DNA of 64,000 nucleotides from PMG-095 sp036261775. GTDB lineage: Bacteria > Myxococcota_A > Polyangia > Polyangiales > Polyangiaceae. The notes under the pieces are model-generated. The model saw only the letters and a program-made list of their open reading frames with translations, did not search any database and was not told the DNA's origin. The DNA is taken from positions 18,938 to 82,937 of the forward strand of contig DATAKF010000049.1 of assembly GCA_036261775.1 (NCBI GenBank). The letters run 5' to 3'. The translations under genes and the position numbers were made by a program. Below are positions 48,306-57,240 of the stretch, piece by piece (position 1 is the stretch's first letter; each line of letters begins with the position of its first letter).

Positions 48306-49157
48306 ATGGGAGTCGGTCTTGGCAAAGGGTGCGTGGTGGCGCTGACTGTGGCGCTCCTCGGCTGCGAGCCACGCACTGGCTACGACGCTCAAAACGACAA
48401 TCCGCTCGGCCCTTCGTTTTGGATGGTGCCCACGCCCAGCGACGACGCCTCGCTGCTCAGCCGGACATTCATACGGCCTCCCGACACCGCGCTCTCGCTC
48501 GAGGAGCAATCGGCGCCGAACCCGTGCGCTGCCGCGCTGACAGCGCCTCGCCGCGCGCAGATGCCGAACCACTACGAAAACGCCGTCGCAACGCGAAGCT
48601 CCGGCCAAGCCGGCGCGCTGCTTTCGACCTACGGGTTCAACGCGCACGCCAGCAGCGCCACGCACCTGCTCTACAAGGTCAGCACGTCGGCCAAGCTCAC
48701 GCAGCTCGACACGACCGAGTACCTGGCTTGCTGCAAGCAGCACGATTGCGGCTGGGGCTACGTGCAATCGTTGATCTTCGGCGAAGGCGAGTACGCCGCC
48801 GGCGCCGAAGCGACAGCGGAGGTGCAGGGCAACTACACGGTCGTGAACGGGCGCATCACGCGCTCCTTCCAGGTGCAGCAGACCCGCGCCATCAAAGGCT
48901 ACATCGCCGCGCTGATCGTCGCCCACGATCGCAACCAAGCCGTACAGGCCTGCCCCGCCAACATGGAGTGGGCCAAGCTCGAGTGCGTACCCAAAGGCCA
49001 AATGGTCGAGATGGAACGCTTGTGCCGCTACGGCAGCCCCGAAGCTTCCGACCCGTTTTGGAAGGACAGCCCCGGCATGCTGGAGCTCTATCGCAAGGAT
49101 CAAGTGAAAGCCTGCGACTGGCTGGCCCAGCACGGCGGACCCAGCCTGGCGCGTTGA
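48306..49157 (+). CDS. Hypothetical lipoprotein
   Basis: From ATG 48306 the product is 283 residues with a signal and lipobox (TVALLGCEP). The mature domain has several Cys (YLACCKQHDCGWGYVQS, QACPANMEWAKLEC, ERLCRYGS) and an alpha/beta pattern with EYAAGAEATAEVQGNYTVVN and RAIKGYIAALIVAHDRNQAV. No named family recognised. Divergent from the previous gene. Confidence 0.65.
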   Translation: MGVGLGKGCVVALTVALLGCEPRTGYDAQNDNPLGPSFWMVPTPSDDASLLSRTFIRPPDTALSLEEQSAPNPCAAALTAPRRAQMPNHYENAVATRSSGQAGALLSTYGFNAHASSATHLLYKVSTSAKLTQLDTTEYLACCKQHDCGWGYVQSLIFGEGEYAAGAEATAEVQGNYTVVNGRITRSFQVQQTRAIKGYIAALIVAHDRNQAVQACPANMEWAKLECVPKGQMVEMERLCRYGSPEASDPFWKDSPGMLELYRKDQVKACDWLAQHGGPSLAR

Positions 49158-49228
49158 GCAGCTCTACCTGGCCCTTGACGCGCCGGCTGGAGGCGGCACC
49201 TAACTAGCTCGCCGGACGCAATGCACGG

Positions 49229-51928
49229 ATGAGCCACCCAGCGGACAGACCCGACCCCGACGCCCTCCTGCGCCGTGTGCAGGAGGCCGACGCGCGCGCC
49301 AAGCGCGGCAAGCTGAAGATCTTCTTCGGCTTCGCCCCTGGGGTCGGCAAAACGTACCGCATGCTGCAGGTGGCCCGCGATCTCGTCACCGATCAGCACC
49401 TCGACGTGGTGGTCGGCTTGGTCGAAGCTCACCGCCGCACCGAGACGGCGCGCCTCTTGCTGGGGCTCGAGCTGCTGGCTCGGCGCAAGGTCGAGTACCA
49501 CGGCCACACCCTGGACGAATTCGACCTTGACGCCGCGCTGGCGCGCAAACCCAAGCTCTTGTTGGTAGACGAGCTGGCGCACACCAACGCCGACGGCTCC
49601 CGGCACGCCAAGCGCTGGCAAGACGTCGAGGAGCTGCTCGGAGCCGGCATCGACGTCTTCACGACCATGAACGTGCAGCACGTGGAGAGCCTGAACGACG
49701 TCGTCGCGCAGATCACGGGGGTGCAGGTGCGCGAAACCGTCCCCGACTCCGTGCTGGACCGCGCCGACGCGATCGAGCTGGTCGACATCGCTCCCGAGGA
49801 GCTGCTGGAGCGCCTGCGCGAGGGCAAAGTCTATTTGGCGGACGAGGCCACGCGCGCCGCGCAGCACTTTTTTCAGCGCGGTAACCTGCTGGCGTTGCGC
49901 GAGCTGGCGCTGCGCCGCACCGCGCAGCACGTCGACGAAGACGTGCTGCAATACCGCGAAGAGCACGGCGTTTCGGTGCCATGGCCGGCGGGAGAGCGCA
50001 TCTTGGTCTGCGTCGGTCCGGCGCCGAGCTCGGGCAGGTTGATCCGCGCGGCGGCGCGCATGGCGGCCGGTTTGCGCTGTCCGTGGGTCGCTTCCTACGT
50101 GGAGCCCGCCACCGCGCGCCCGATGAACGAAGCCGCGCGCCAGCAGTTGGAGGCACATTTGCGCTTGGCCGAGGTACTGGGAGGCGCCGTGACCCGGCTT
50201 TCTGGACCGAGCATTTCCGCAGCGCTGCTCGAGTACGCAGGTCGGCACAACGTCACGCGGCTCATCATCGGTAAGCCGACCCACTCCCGGTTCTGGGACA
50301 TGCTGCGCGGCTCGCTGGTCGACGACGTCGTGCGCGGCAGCGGCAACGTGGACGTGCACGTCATCAGCGGTGACGGCGCGGGTGACGCTCCTCCACGCCA
50401 CGGCGCGTCGCCAAGCGAGCGAGCTCGGGCCCGCCACTACGTGTCGGCCACGCTGCTCATCGCCGCCACGCTCGGGCTGGCGCTCGGGCTGCGTCAGCTG
50501 ACACACCTGCCCGATCTCGAGATGTTGTTTCTACTCGCGGTGATGGTCGCGGCCGTTTGGTTCGGGCGCGGCCCTTCGCTGCTAGCGGCGGCGCTCGGCG
50601 TGGCCAGCTACGACTTCTGTTTCGTGCCGCCGTTTTACACGTTCTCCGTCGCAGACCAGCGCTATTTCCTGACTTTTGGCATGATGTTCGCCGTGAGCTT
50701 TGCCATGAGTGAGCTGGCCGGAAGGCTTCGACGTCAGCAACGCGACGCGCAGGCGCGCGAGCAGCGCACGGCCGTGCTCTACGCGCTGACGCGAGACCTC
50801 GCCTCGCTGCACGAGCCCGCGCGCATCGCTGGCATCGCCGCACGGCACGCCGCGGACATCTTCTCGGCCAAGGCGCTGGTGCTCGGCGTCTCGCCCAACG
50901 GCGACCTGCACGAGCTGGGCGCGTCGCCCGAGGGCGCCGAGCTCGATCCCAAAGCTCGCGGCGTCGCGCAATGGTGCCACGAGCACGAAGCCTTGGCGGG
51001 GCTGGGTACCGACACGCTCCCCGGAGCCGCGGCGCTGTGCGCGCCGCTCAAAGCCGCGCAGTCGCGGTTGGGTGTCCTGGCGTTGGTGCCGCGAGACGGG
51101 TCGGGGCTGCGCGCGGATCAGCGCAGCTTTCTCGATGTCTTGTGCCGCCAAGTCGCGGCGGCGCTCGAGCGCGCGCGCCTCGCGGAAGAGGCAAAACAGG
51201 CGGCGCTGCGCGCAAGAACCGAAGAAATGCGCTCGTCCCTGCTGTCCGCCGTTTCGCACGACTTGCGCACGCCGCTGGCATCCATCACCGGCGCCGCCAC
51301 GTCGCTTCGCGACGACACGAACCTGAGCGCCGAAACGCGCGGCGAGCTGGTGGAGTCCATCGTGGGCGAAGCCGAGCGCCTCGAGCGCCTGGTAGCGAAT
51401 CTGCTCGACATGACGCGCCTAGAATCCGGCGGCATTGCCCTGCGCCGGGACTGGGTGCCGCTCGACGAGATGATCGGCTCTGCGCTGACGCGCCTGGAGA
51501 GTCGCCTGGGCGCTCGTCAGGTGACGGTATCGATCGCCGCCGAGGTGCCGCTCTTGAACGTCGACCCAGTGCTGCTCGAGCAAGTGTTCGTGAACCTGCT
51601 GGAGAACGCCGACAAGTACACGCCCGCTGGCAGCCCGCTCGAAGTCGCGGCGCACAGCGACGGCCAGCGCGTCGAAATCAGCATCGTGGACCGGGGCCCG
51701 GGGCTCCCTGCGGGCGCCGAGGCGCGCATTTTCGAGAAATTCTACCGCGGACCGCACAGCGGGACCTCGGGGGCCGGCCTGGGCTTGGCCATCTGCAAAG
51801 GCATCGTGCAGGCGCATGGGGGCAGCATCCGCGCCGAAACACGCGCTTCCGGAGGCGCCGCCTTTCACATTTCGCTGCCAAGCGCTGGCACGCCGCCGTC
51901 CGTCGCCGCCGAGGAGCACGGCTCATGA
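49229..51928 (+). CDS. kdpD: Sensor histidine kinase KdpD
   Basis: The 899-residue product has the full KdpD layout: an N-terminal KdpD domain with a Walker A (FGFAPGVGKTYRMLQ) and DELAHTNADGSRHAKRWQD, a USP-like domain (ILVCVGPAPSSGRLIRAAAR), a DUF4118 four-helix membrane segment (about residues 408-500), a GAF-like part, HisKA with VSHDLRTPLASITGAA, and an HATPase (FVNLLENADKYTP, GLGLAICKGIVQAHGGSI). KdpD senses K+ limitation and phosphorylates KdpE. No kdpFABC genes are in the window, so their location is unknown. The stop overlaps the kdpE start. Confidence 0.9.
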   Translation: MSHPADRPDPDALLRRVQEADARAKRGKLKIFFGFAPGVGKTYRMLQVARDLVTDQHLDVVVGLVEAHRRTETARLLLGLELLARRKVEYHGHTLDEFDLDAALARKPKLLLVDELAHTNADGSRHAKRWQDVEELLGAGIDVFTTMNVQHVESLNDVVAQITGVQVRETVPDSVLDRADAIELVDIAPEELLERLREGKVYLADEATRAAQHFFQRGNLLALRELALRRTAQHVDEDVLQYREEHGVSVPWPAGERILVCVGPAPSSGRLIRAAARMAAGLRCPWVASYVEPATARPMNEAARQQLEAHLRLAEVLGGAVTRLSGPSISAALLEYAGRHNVTRLIIGKPTHSRFWDMLRGSLVDDVVRGSGNVDVHVISGDGAGDAPPRHGASPSERARARHYVSATLLIAATLGLALGLRQLTHLPDLEMLFLLAVMVAAVWFGRGPSLLAAALGVASYDFCFVPPFYTFSVADQRYFLTFGMMFAVSFAMSELAGRLRRQQRDAQAREQRTAVLYALTRDLASLHEPARIAGIAARHAADIFSAKALVLGVSPNGDLHELGASPEGAELDPKARGVAQWCHEHEALAGLGTDTLPGAAALCAPLKAAQSRLGVLALVPRDGSGLRADQRSFLDVLCRQVAAALERARLAEEAKQAALRARTEEMRSSLLSAVSHDLRTPLASITGAATSLRDDTNLSAETRGELVESIVGEAERLERLVANLLDMTRLESGGIALRRDWVPLDEMIGSALTRLESRLGARQVTVSIAAEVPLLNVDPVLLEQVFVNLLENADKYTPAGSPLEVAAHSDGQRVEISIVDRGPGLPAGAEARIFEKFYRGPHSGTSGAGLGLAICKGIVQAHGGSIRAETRASGGAAFHISLPSAGTPPSVAAEEHGS

Positions 51929-52626
51929 GCGAGCACGAAGCGCTCGTGCTCGTGGTCGAAGACGAGCCGCAGATGCGAAAGTTCATCCGCGCATCGTTGA
52001 CCTCACACGGCTATCGAGTGCTCGAAGCCGAGCGCGCTGCAGATGCCGTAAGCCTGCTGACGAGCCACAACCCCGACCTGGTGTTGCTCGACCTGGGGCT
52101 GCCCGACGGCGACGGCATCGAGCTCGCCAAGCAGGCCCGCGAGTGGAGCCGTGTGCCGATCATCGTCTTGTCGGCCCGCGGCCGCGAAGACGACAAAGTC
52201 GCCGCGCTCGACGCCGGCGCCGACGACTACCTGACCAAACCCTTTGGCGTGAACGAGCTGCTGGCCCGCATGCGCGTCGCGCTGCGCCACGCCCAACGCG
52301 GAGACCCCAAACCCGCCCCCCAAACGCTGGAATTCGGGGACCTGAAGCTCGACCTCGTTCGGCGCGAGGTGTTCCGCGGAACCGAAGCGCTTCACCTCAC
52401 CCCCATCGAGTACAAGCTGCTCGGCCTGTTCGCCCAAAACGCCGGCAAAGTGCTGACCCACCGGCACATTTTGAAAGAGGTTTGGGGCCCCGCCTACGCC
52501 ACCCAAACCCACTACGTGCGCGTCCACATGGCCGAGCTCCGAAAAAAGATCGAAGTCGATCCAGCGCGTCCCAAGCTCTTGGTCACCGAGCCCGGTGTCG
52601 GGTATCGGCTGCGTGATCGATCGTGA
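51925..52626 (+). CDS. kdpE: Response regulator KdpE (OmpR family)
   Basis: The 233-residue product has a receiver domain (LVLVVEDEPQMRKFI, phosphoacceptor Asp in LVLLDLGLPDGDG, DDYLTKPFG) and a C-terminal winged-helix domain (LTPIEYKLLGLFAQNAGKVL, ATQTHYVRVHMAELRKKIE). ATGA overlap with kdpD indicates translational coupling. The target promoter in this genome is unknown. Confidence 0.9.
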   Translation: MSEHEALVLVVEDEPQMRKFIRASLTSHGYRVLEAERAADAVSLLTSHNPDLVLLDLGLPDGDGIELAKQAREWSRVPIIVLSARGREDDKVAALDAGADDYLTKPFGVNELLARMRVALRHAQRGDPKPAPQTLEFGDLKLDLVRREVFRGTEALHLTPIEYKLLGLFAQNAGKVLTHRHILKEVWGPAYATQTHYVRVHMAELRKKIEVDPARPKLLVTEPGVGYRLRDRS

Positions 52627-52797
52627 GGGGCAATACGAGCGCAGCATCAGAGCGCCTTTTGTAACGACGCAACCGCTTCACGGAGGCCAGCACCGCGGTC
52701 TGATCCGTTCTCCCAGCTCCCCCTCCGTCGCGCGCGCAGGTCCGCTATCCACGCGTCGAACTACGAGCCGTCGCTAATTCATGTACCATGAGTGCGC

Positions 52798-53319
52798 ATG
52801 ACTCGCGCGTCTTGCTTCACCGTCGTCGCACTCTTGGCCACCACCGCCTGCTCGTCCACGTCCGACCCCGGCGACGCGCGGCGCCAAGGCACCTTGACCA
52901 TTCACCACGGCGACGACGTGCACTCCACGGATTGCCGGGGGAACGAGATCTTGCGCGACGCGCAGGGCAACCCCACGCTGGTGCAAGACGACGGCGAGCT
53001 CACCGCGGTGTGCTTCGGGAACGCGCGGCTCGGCATCAGCTTCGGCGTCCAAAATTTCTTGGAGCTCGGCCCCAGCTTCGACCTGATGAACGACGAGCGC
53101 GTCTCGTTCTATGCCGAGTTTCCGGTCGGGGAGCTGGACGGTTCGTTGAGCTCGAATGGCGCGGCGGAGCATCGCTTCCAAGGCACCTTCGACTCCACCG
53201 CAAATCGGGTCGTCGCCAAGCTCTCCAGCTCGTTCGTCGAGACCACTCCTCAAGCCGACTTGGGTACCCTCGGCGCACCCACCAGCTTCGAGCTGAGCAT
53301 CGACTTTCGCGCTCAATGA
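52798..53319 (+). CDS. Hypothetical lipoprotein
   Basis: From ATG 52798 the product is 173 residues, with a signal and lipobox (LLATTACSS). The mature part is beta-rich (GTLTIHHGDDVHSTDC, FGNARLGISFGVQNF, ending SFELSIDF). It has two Cys besides the anchor. No family recognised. The 171 bases upstream hold no recognisable site. Confidence 0.6.
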   Translation: MTRASCFTVVALLATTACSSTSDPGDARRQGTLTIHHGDDVHSTDCRGNEILRDAQGNPTLVQDDGELTAVCFGNARLGISFGVQNFLELGPSFDLMNDERVSFYAEFPVGELDGSLSSNGAAEHRFQGTFDSTANRVVAKLSSSFVETTPQADLGTLGAPTSFELSIDFRAQ

Positions 53320-53328
53320 CCGCGCCCG

Positions 53329-54513
53329 TCAAAGCAGCCACTGCCCGGCCGCTGCGCAACCAGCGACGACGACCCAGGGCGGCGCTTTCAGGCGTTCGAG
53401 CAGGGCTAACGCAATCCCTGCGGCCACCACGTCACGCGGACCACGCACGCCTTCGGTGATGACTGGATTGTAGAGCGCCGCGAGCAGCACGCCAACGACC
53501 GTAGCGTTGGCGCCTGCCAACGCTGCTTGGGCCCAGCGCTTGGCCCGCAACACGTGCCAGAACGGCAGCGCCCCGCCGATCAGCAACCACGCGGGCAAGA
53601 AGATTCCGAGCAAGCACCAAAGCCCGTTGAGCCAGCTGCCAGCCCCGGGCTGCATCGCGGCGCCCAAGTAGGCCGAGACCGAGAACAGCGGCCCCGGCAG
53701 CGCCTGTGCAGCTCCGTAGCCAGCTAGAAATTGCGCGTCCGTGAGCCAGCCGCGCGGCACCAGCTCGGCCCGCAGCAACGGAAGCACGACGTGCCCGCCA
53801 CCGAACACCAGCGCCCCCGAGCGGTAGAAGCTATCGAAAACAGCGACATTTCTCGAACCGGTCAGCGAAGCCAACCCAGGCAGTACCAGCAGCAGCGCGA
53901 AGAACAACGCGAGCGCCGCTGCGGCGGCGACGTGTCCACGACCCGAGCCAGCTTCGGGCGGAACCGCGCCGACCGCGATGCCATCGCGATACAGCCACCA
54001 ACCAATCCCACCTCCCAGCACGAGCACGCCGAGTTGAGCCAGGGCGCCGGGCACGAGCACAAGCAGCGTCGCGGCTCCGAGGCACAGCAAAAGCCGCGCG
54101 CGATCGGGGCACAGCTTCTTGCCCATGCCCCAAACCGCTTGCGCCACCACCGCGACCGCTGCGAGCTTGAGCCCATGCAGCCAGCCGGCGCGATCGAGCT
54201 CGGCGGCCTGCGCCACCCCGTACGCAAATCCGATCATCAAAAGAGCCGACGGCAGCGTGAAGCACGCCGACGCCATGAGCGCTCCGAGCAAGCCCGCGCG
54301 CTGCATGCCGAGCGCGAACACCACCTGGCTGCTAGCTGGCCCTGGCAAGAACTGGCACAGCGCGACCAGATCGCCGTAGTGCGCGTCGTCGAGCCAGTTT
54401 CGCCTGTCCACGAGCTCGGCGCGCAAGTAGCCCAAGTGCGCCACGGGGCCCCCGAACGACGAGCAGCCGAGGCGCAAGAATACGCTCGCGACCTCCAGAA
54501 TGCTGCTCGCCAT
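53329..54513 (-). CDS. chrA: Chromate transporter ChrA (long form)
   Basis: The 394-residue product has two Chromate_transp halves. The first includes FLRLGCSSFGGPVAHLGYLR, YGDLVALCQFLPGPASSQVV and a second half GALVFGGGHVVLPLLRAELV and AGYGAAQALPGPLFSVSAYL. About ten to twelve hydrophobic segments are visible. ChrA exports chromate driven by ion gradients. No chrB regulator or other metal gene is adjacent. Confidence 0.9.
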   Translation of the reverse strand: MASSILEVASVFLRLGCSSFGGPVAHLGYLRAELVDRRNWLDDAHYGDLVALCQFLPGPASSQVVFALGMQRAGLLGALMASACFTLPSALLMIGFAYGVAQAAELDRAGWLHGLKLAAVAVVAQAVWGMGKKLCPDRARLLLCLGAATLLVLVPGALAQLGVLVLGGGIGWWLYRDGIAVGAVPPEAGSGRGHVAAAAALALFFALLLVLPGLASLTGSRNVAVFDSFYRSGALVFGGGHVVLPLLRAELVPRGWLTDAQFLAGYGAAQALPGPLFSVSAYLGAAMQPGAGSWLNGLWCLLGIFLPAWLLIGGALPFWHVLRAKRWAQAALAGANATVVGVLLAALYNPVITEGVRGPRDVVAAGIALALLERLKAPPWVVVAGCAAAGQWLL

Positions 54514-54619
54514 CGTCCATCAGCCGGATACGACGACCGCCGCGATTTGGCAATCGGCGAAGCCTCTCGCGGCGCGGGTGAGCTTGCTGAAAGCGCCGTA
54601 GCCGCGCTATGCCGTCAGC

Positions 54620-55540
54620 ATGACGGAGCAGAGAGCAGCGATCGAGAGACGCAGCGTCTTGGCCGGACTGGCAGCCTTGGCTTGTCAATCCCACGCGGCT
54701 CCGCCAGCAGCAGCCGCACCCTCGGTAGCCAGTGCCCCCGGCTACAGCGAGCGGCTCGCCAAGCTGGAACAAGAAACGCACGGGAGGTTAGGCGTAGCGG
54801 CGTGGGATTTGGCGACGGACCGACGCGTCAACTACCGGGAACACGAGCGGTTCCTGTTTTGCAGCACCTTCAAGCTTCCGCTCGCCGGCGCCGTGCTCCA
54901 GCGCGTCGACGCCGGCAAAGAGCAGCTCGACCGGTGCATCGCCTACGATGCGTCGGTGCTGCTAGAAAACTCCAAGATCACGAGCGAGCACGTTGCCGAG
55001 GGCGGCATGACGGTGGCCGCGCTGTGCGAAGCGACCATCACGGTCAGCGACAACGCAGCCGGCAATTTGCTGCTGGATTCCATCGGTGGCCCCGCAGCAA
55101 TGACCGCCTTCTTTCGCTCGCTGGGCGACAATTTCTCGCGGCTCGATCGCAACGAGCCGGAGCTCAACACGTACGCTGCGGGTGACGAGCGCGACACCAC
55201 CACGCCCTCGGCCATGCTGCACCTTGCGCACGAGCTGCTGATCTCGGAACGTGCCCTGAGCGCTGCGTCCCGGCAGCAGCTCGGAGAATGGCTGTCGCGC
55301 GCCTCGACCGGCCTCAAACGCTTGCGCTCGGCGTTCCCACCGAACCTGCGCGCCGGCGACAAGACGGGAACCGGCGAAGAAGGCATCACCAACGACGTCG
55401 CGATCGCTTGGCGGGCGTCGGGCAAGCCCGTGCTGATTGCCGCCTACAGTTTGGGGCTGCCCGGTACCTTGGACGCGCGCGCCGAAATCATCGGCCGCGT
55501 GGGGCGCATCGTGGTCGACGCGCTCGGCATCGGCGCTTAG
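54620..55540 (+). CDS. Class A beta-lactamase, predicted lipoprotein
   Basis: The 306-residue product has the class A motifs: the Ser-x-x-Lys box in FLFCSTFKLPL, SDN in ITVSDNAAGN, the Glu-x-x-x-Asn omega-loop region RNEPELNTYA, and KTG in GDKTGTGEEG. A Cys precedes the active Ser (C-S-T-F-K), but the residue after KTGT is Gly, not the second Cys of disulfide-bridged carbapenemases. The N-terminus carries a twin-Arg-like start and lipobox-like AALACQS, so it may be membrane-anchored. Divergent from chrA. Substrate profile cannot be read from sequence. Confidence 0.85.
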   Translation: MTEQRAAIERRSVLAGLAALACQSHAAPPAAAAPSVASAPGYSERLAKLEQETHGRLGVAAWDLATDRRVNYREHERFLFCSTFKLPLAGAVLQRVDAGKEQLDRCIAYDASVLLENSKITSEHVAEGGMTVAALCEATITVSDNAAGNLLLDSIGGPAAMTAFFRSLGDNFSRLDRNEPELNTYAAGDERDTTTPSAMLHLAHELLISERALSAASRQQLGEWLSRASTGLKRLRSAFPPNLRAGDKTGTGEEGITNDVAIAWRASGKPVLIAAYSLGLPGTLDARAEIIGRVGRIVVDALGIGA

Positions 55541-55548
55541 GACCCGCC

Positions 55549-55968
55549 TCAAATCGCTTCAGGGTACGGCGGAGCTTGGTCGTAGCGGCCTTCCCGGCCG
55601 TTCATGTAGTTGACCGGAATCGCCGCGACCTGTTCGGGTGAAAGCTCGAGCGTGGGCACCGAAACGGCGTGAAACACGCCGCCCAAGTGCTCTAGATGGC
55701 CCTGGGCAAACGTGCGCACGCCGCAGGTGCGGCAGAAGGTGAAGGTCAGGTGCGGCTCCGGTTCACCTGGGGGCGTCCAGCGGTACTCGGACACGCCCGC
55801 GCCGTGCAGCAGCCGAAACCGCTGGGGCCCTTTGGCGAACGCGAACCAGGCCCGCACCTTGGCGCAGTACGAGCAATTGCAGCGGTTGGAGCCCTCGGTA
55901 AGGTCGATATCGGCCTCGAAGCGGATGGCGCCGCAGTGACAGCTTCCTGTGTAGGTCTTGACGGGCAT
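55549..55968 (-). CDS. GFA (glutathione-dependent formaldehyde-activating)-family protein
   Basis: The 139-residue product has the three Cys sets of the family: TGSCHCGAIRF, RCNCSYC and FTFCRTCG, binding zinc. These proteins are related to Gfa and CENP-V. It is divergent from the HxlR regulator at 56055, with an inverted repeat between them. HxlR regulators often control neighbouring oxidoreductase-type genes. Confidence 0.85.
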   Translation of the reverse strand: MPVKTYTGSCHCGAIRFEADIDLTEGSNRCNCSYCAKVRAWFAFAKGPQRFRLLHGAGVSEYRWTPPGEPEPHLTFTFCRTCGVRTFAQGHLEHLGGVFHAVSVPTLELSPEQVAAIPVNYMNGREGRYDQAPPYPEAI

Positions 55969-55987
55969 GGCAGGTTCCTTTCGCCTT

Positions 55988-56010
55988 CACTGGTTGCATT
56001 TTGCAACCAG
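55988..56010. promoter_or_regulatory. Inverted repeat between GFA and HxlR genes, likely operator
   Basis: actggttgca (55988-55997) and tgcaaccagt (56001-56010) are perfect 10-bp arms around ttt. A related half-site (actggttttaaaatgcaagcagt) lies a little downstream near 56025-56047. It is placed where an HxlR dimer would control both genes. Confidence 0.65.
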
Positions 56011-56054
56011 TTGCCAAACTACTCGACTGGTTTTAAAATGCAAGCAGTCACTTC

Positions 56055-56486
56055 ATGTCATCGACGGAGCCGCGCTCGTACTGCCCCATCAACCTGTCGC
56101 TCGAGATCTTTGGCGACTCGTGGACCCTGCTCGTGCTCCGCGACATGATGTTCGGCGGCAAGCGGCACTTTCGCGAGCTGCTGCAGTCCGACGAGGGCAT
56201 TTCGTCGAACATCCTGGCCGATCGGCTGGCGCGGCTGGTCGAGCACGGCCTGCTCACCAAGTCAGACGATCCGACTCACAAACAGAAGGCCATCTATTCG
56301 CTCACCGAAAAGGCAATCGCGCTCTTGCCCGTGATCGTGCAAATCGGCGCCTGGGGCTCGCGCTGGGTACCCGACGCCAAAAAGCTCGACGCGCCCTCAC
56401 GCAAGTTCCTGCGCGAGCTCCAAGAAGCCGGCCCCCGCGACTGGGCCAAGCGCCAAGACGAGCTCCGCGCCCAGCACTTGGCGTGA
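56055..56486 (+). CDS. HxlR-family transcriptional regulator
   Basis: The 143-residue product has the HxlR winged-helix pattern: YCPINLSLEIFGDSWTLLVL, MMFGGKRHFRELLQSDEGIS, SNILADRLARLVEHGLLTKS and SLTEKAIALLPVI. A Cys near the N-terminus is typical for thiol or aldehyde sensing in the family. It probably binds the dyad in front of its gene. Confidence 0.85.
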   Translation: MSSTEPRSYCPINLSLEIFGDSWTLLVLRDMMFGGKRHFRELLQSDEGISSNILADRLARLVEHGLLTKSDDPTHKQKAIYSLTEKAIALLPVIVQIGAWGSRWVPDAKKLDAPSRKFLRELQEAGPRDWAKRQDELRAQHLA

Positions 56487-56507
56487 GCGCCATCGAATTC
56501 CGCAGCG

Positions 56508-57209
56508 CTAGACCCGCACGCCTTCTTGACGCCAAGCTTGCGCCAGCTGGTCGCGACAACCGTCTTCGACGATGTCGGCGTGACCCACGATGAGACGCTT
56601 CGCTGGTCGATCGAGCATGGTCTGAATGGATCGCGCCGCCGCGAGCTTGTCCGGCTTGGACCACCTGACATCGGGCGGAACGCGCATCCGTTCGTAAAAT
56701 CCGGTCACTCTGGCGGCAAAACGGCACGTCCAATGATCGTGCGGGCTCGCGCACAAAGCGATGTCCGCACCCAGCAAGGTTTGCGTCGGCCGGTGGTAGA
56801 GCACGGTCTCGTCGAGAAACGGAACGCCTGCTAGCGGCAGCGCCTCGAATTCAGGAACGAGCTCGGCAAACTTCGCGTCCTGGATCCCGAGCTGAAGCTT
56901 CAGCTCTTTGTTGCGCTTGAGCGCGGACTCGGGTCCCACCACGCGCGCTTCGGTGAAGCAGGCTGCTGCTGCCGGCGTGCCGAGGTGATGAAAACAATTG
57001 GGCACCACCAGCCAGCGGACAGCGCCGAGCGGTCGCAGCTGTTCGACGAAGTCGTCAGTCGGTGGGGCCGAGCTGTGCAGGAGCAAGCTGCCGTCGTCGA
57101 GGCGCACGACCGTGGTGCGGGCGCGCTGACGGATGCCGCTGTACCAAACCGGGCGCTCCAGGGTCCAGATCTTGTCGGCAACGACGGCGGCGAGAATGCT
57201 CGTGGACAT
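56508..57209 (-). CDS. DUF4336 domain-containing protein
   Basis: The 233-residue product has the DUF4336 layout, a metallo-beta-lactamase-like variant: KIWTLERPVWYSGIRQRART, LLLHSSAPP, VVPNCFHHLGT, ETVLYHRPTQTLLGADIALC and KRLIVGHADIVEDG. Function unknown. It lies downstream of the truncated ECF41 gene on the same strand, 31 bases from its stop. Confidence 0.8.
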   Translation of the reverse strand: MSTSILAAVVADKIWTLERPVWYSGIRQRARTTVVRLDDGSLLLHSSAPPTDDFVEQLRPLGAVRWLVVPNCFHHLGTPAAAACFTEARVVGPESALKRNKELKLQLGIQDAKFAELVPEFEALPLAGVPFLDETVLYHRPTQTLLGADIALCASPHDHWTCRFAARVTGFYERMRVPPDVRWSKPDKLAAARSIQTMLDRPAKRLIVGHADIVEDGCRDQLAQAWRQEGVRV

Positions 57210-57240
57210 GCGGGACAGACGCTCCTTAAGCCTAGGAAAA

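Noticed and set aside
50971..51924. Long frame extending upstream of kdpE
   Set aside because: Arg-rich out-of-frame translation of kdpD; the receiver domain starts exactly at ATG 51925.
53731..55185. Plus-strand frame of 484 residues
   Set aside because: Antisense to chrA and out of frame with the beta-lactamase; Arg/Gln-rich low-complexity product.
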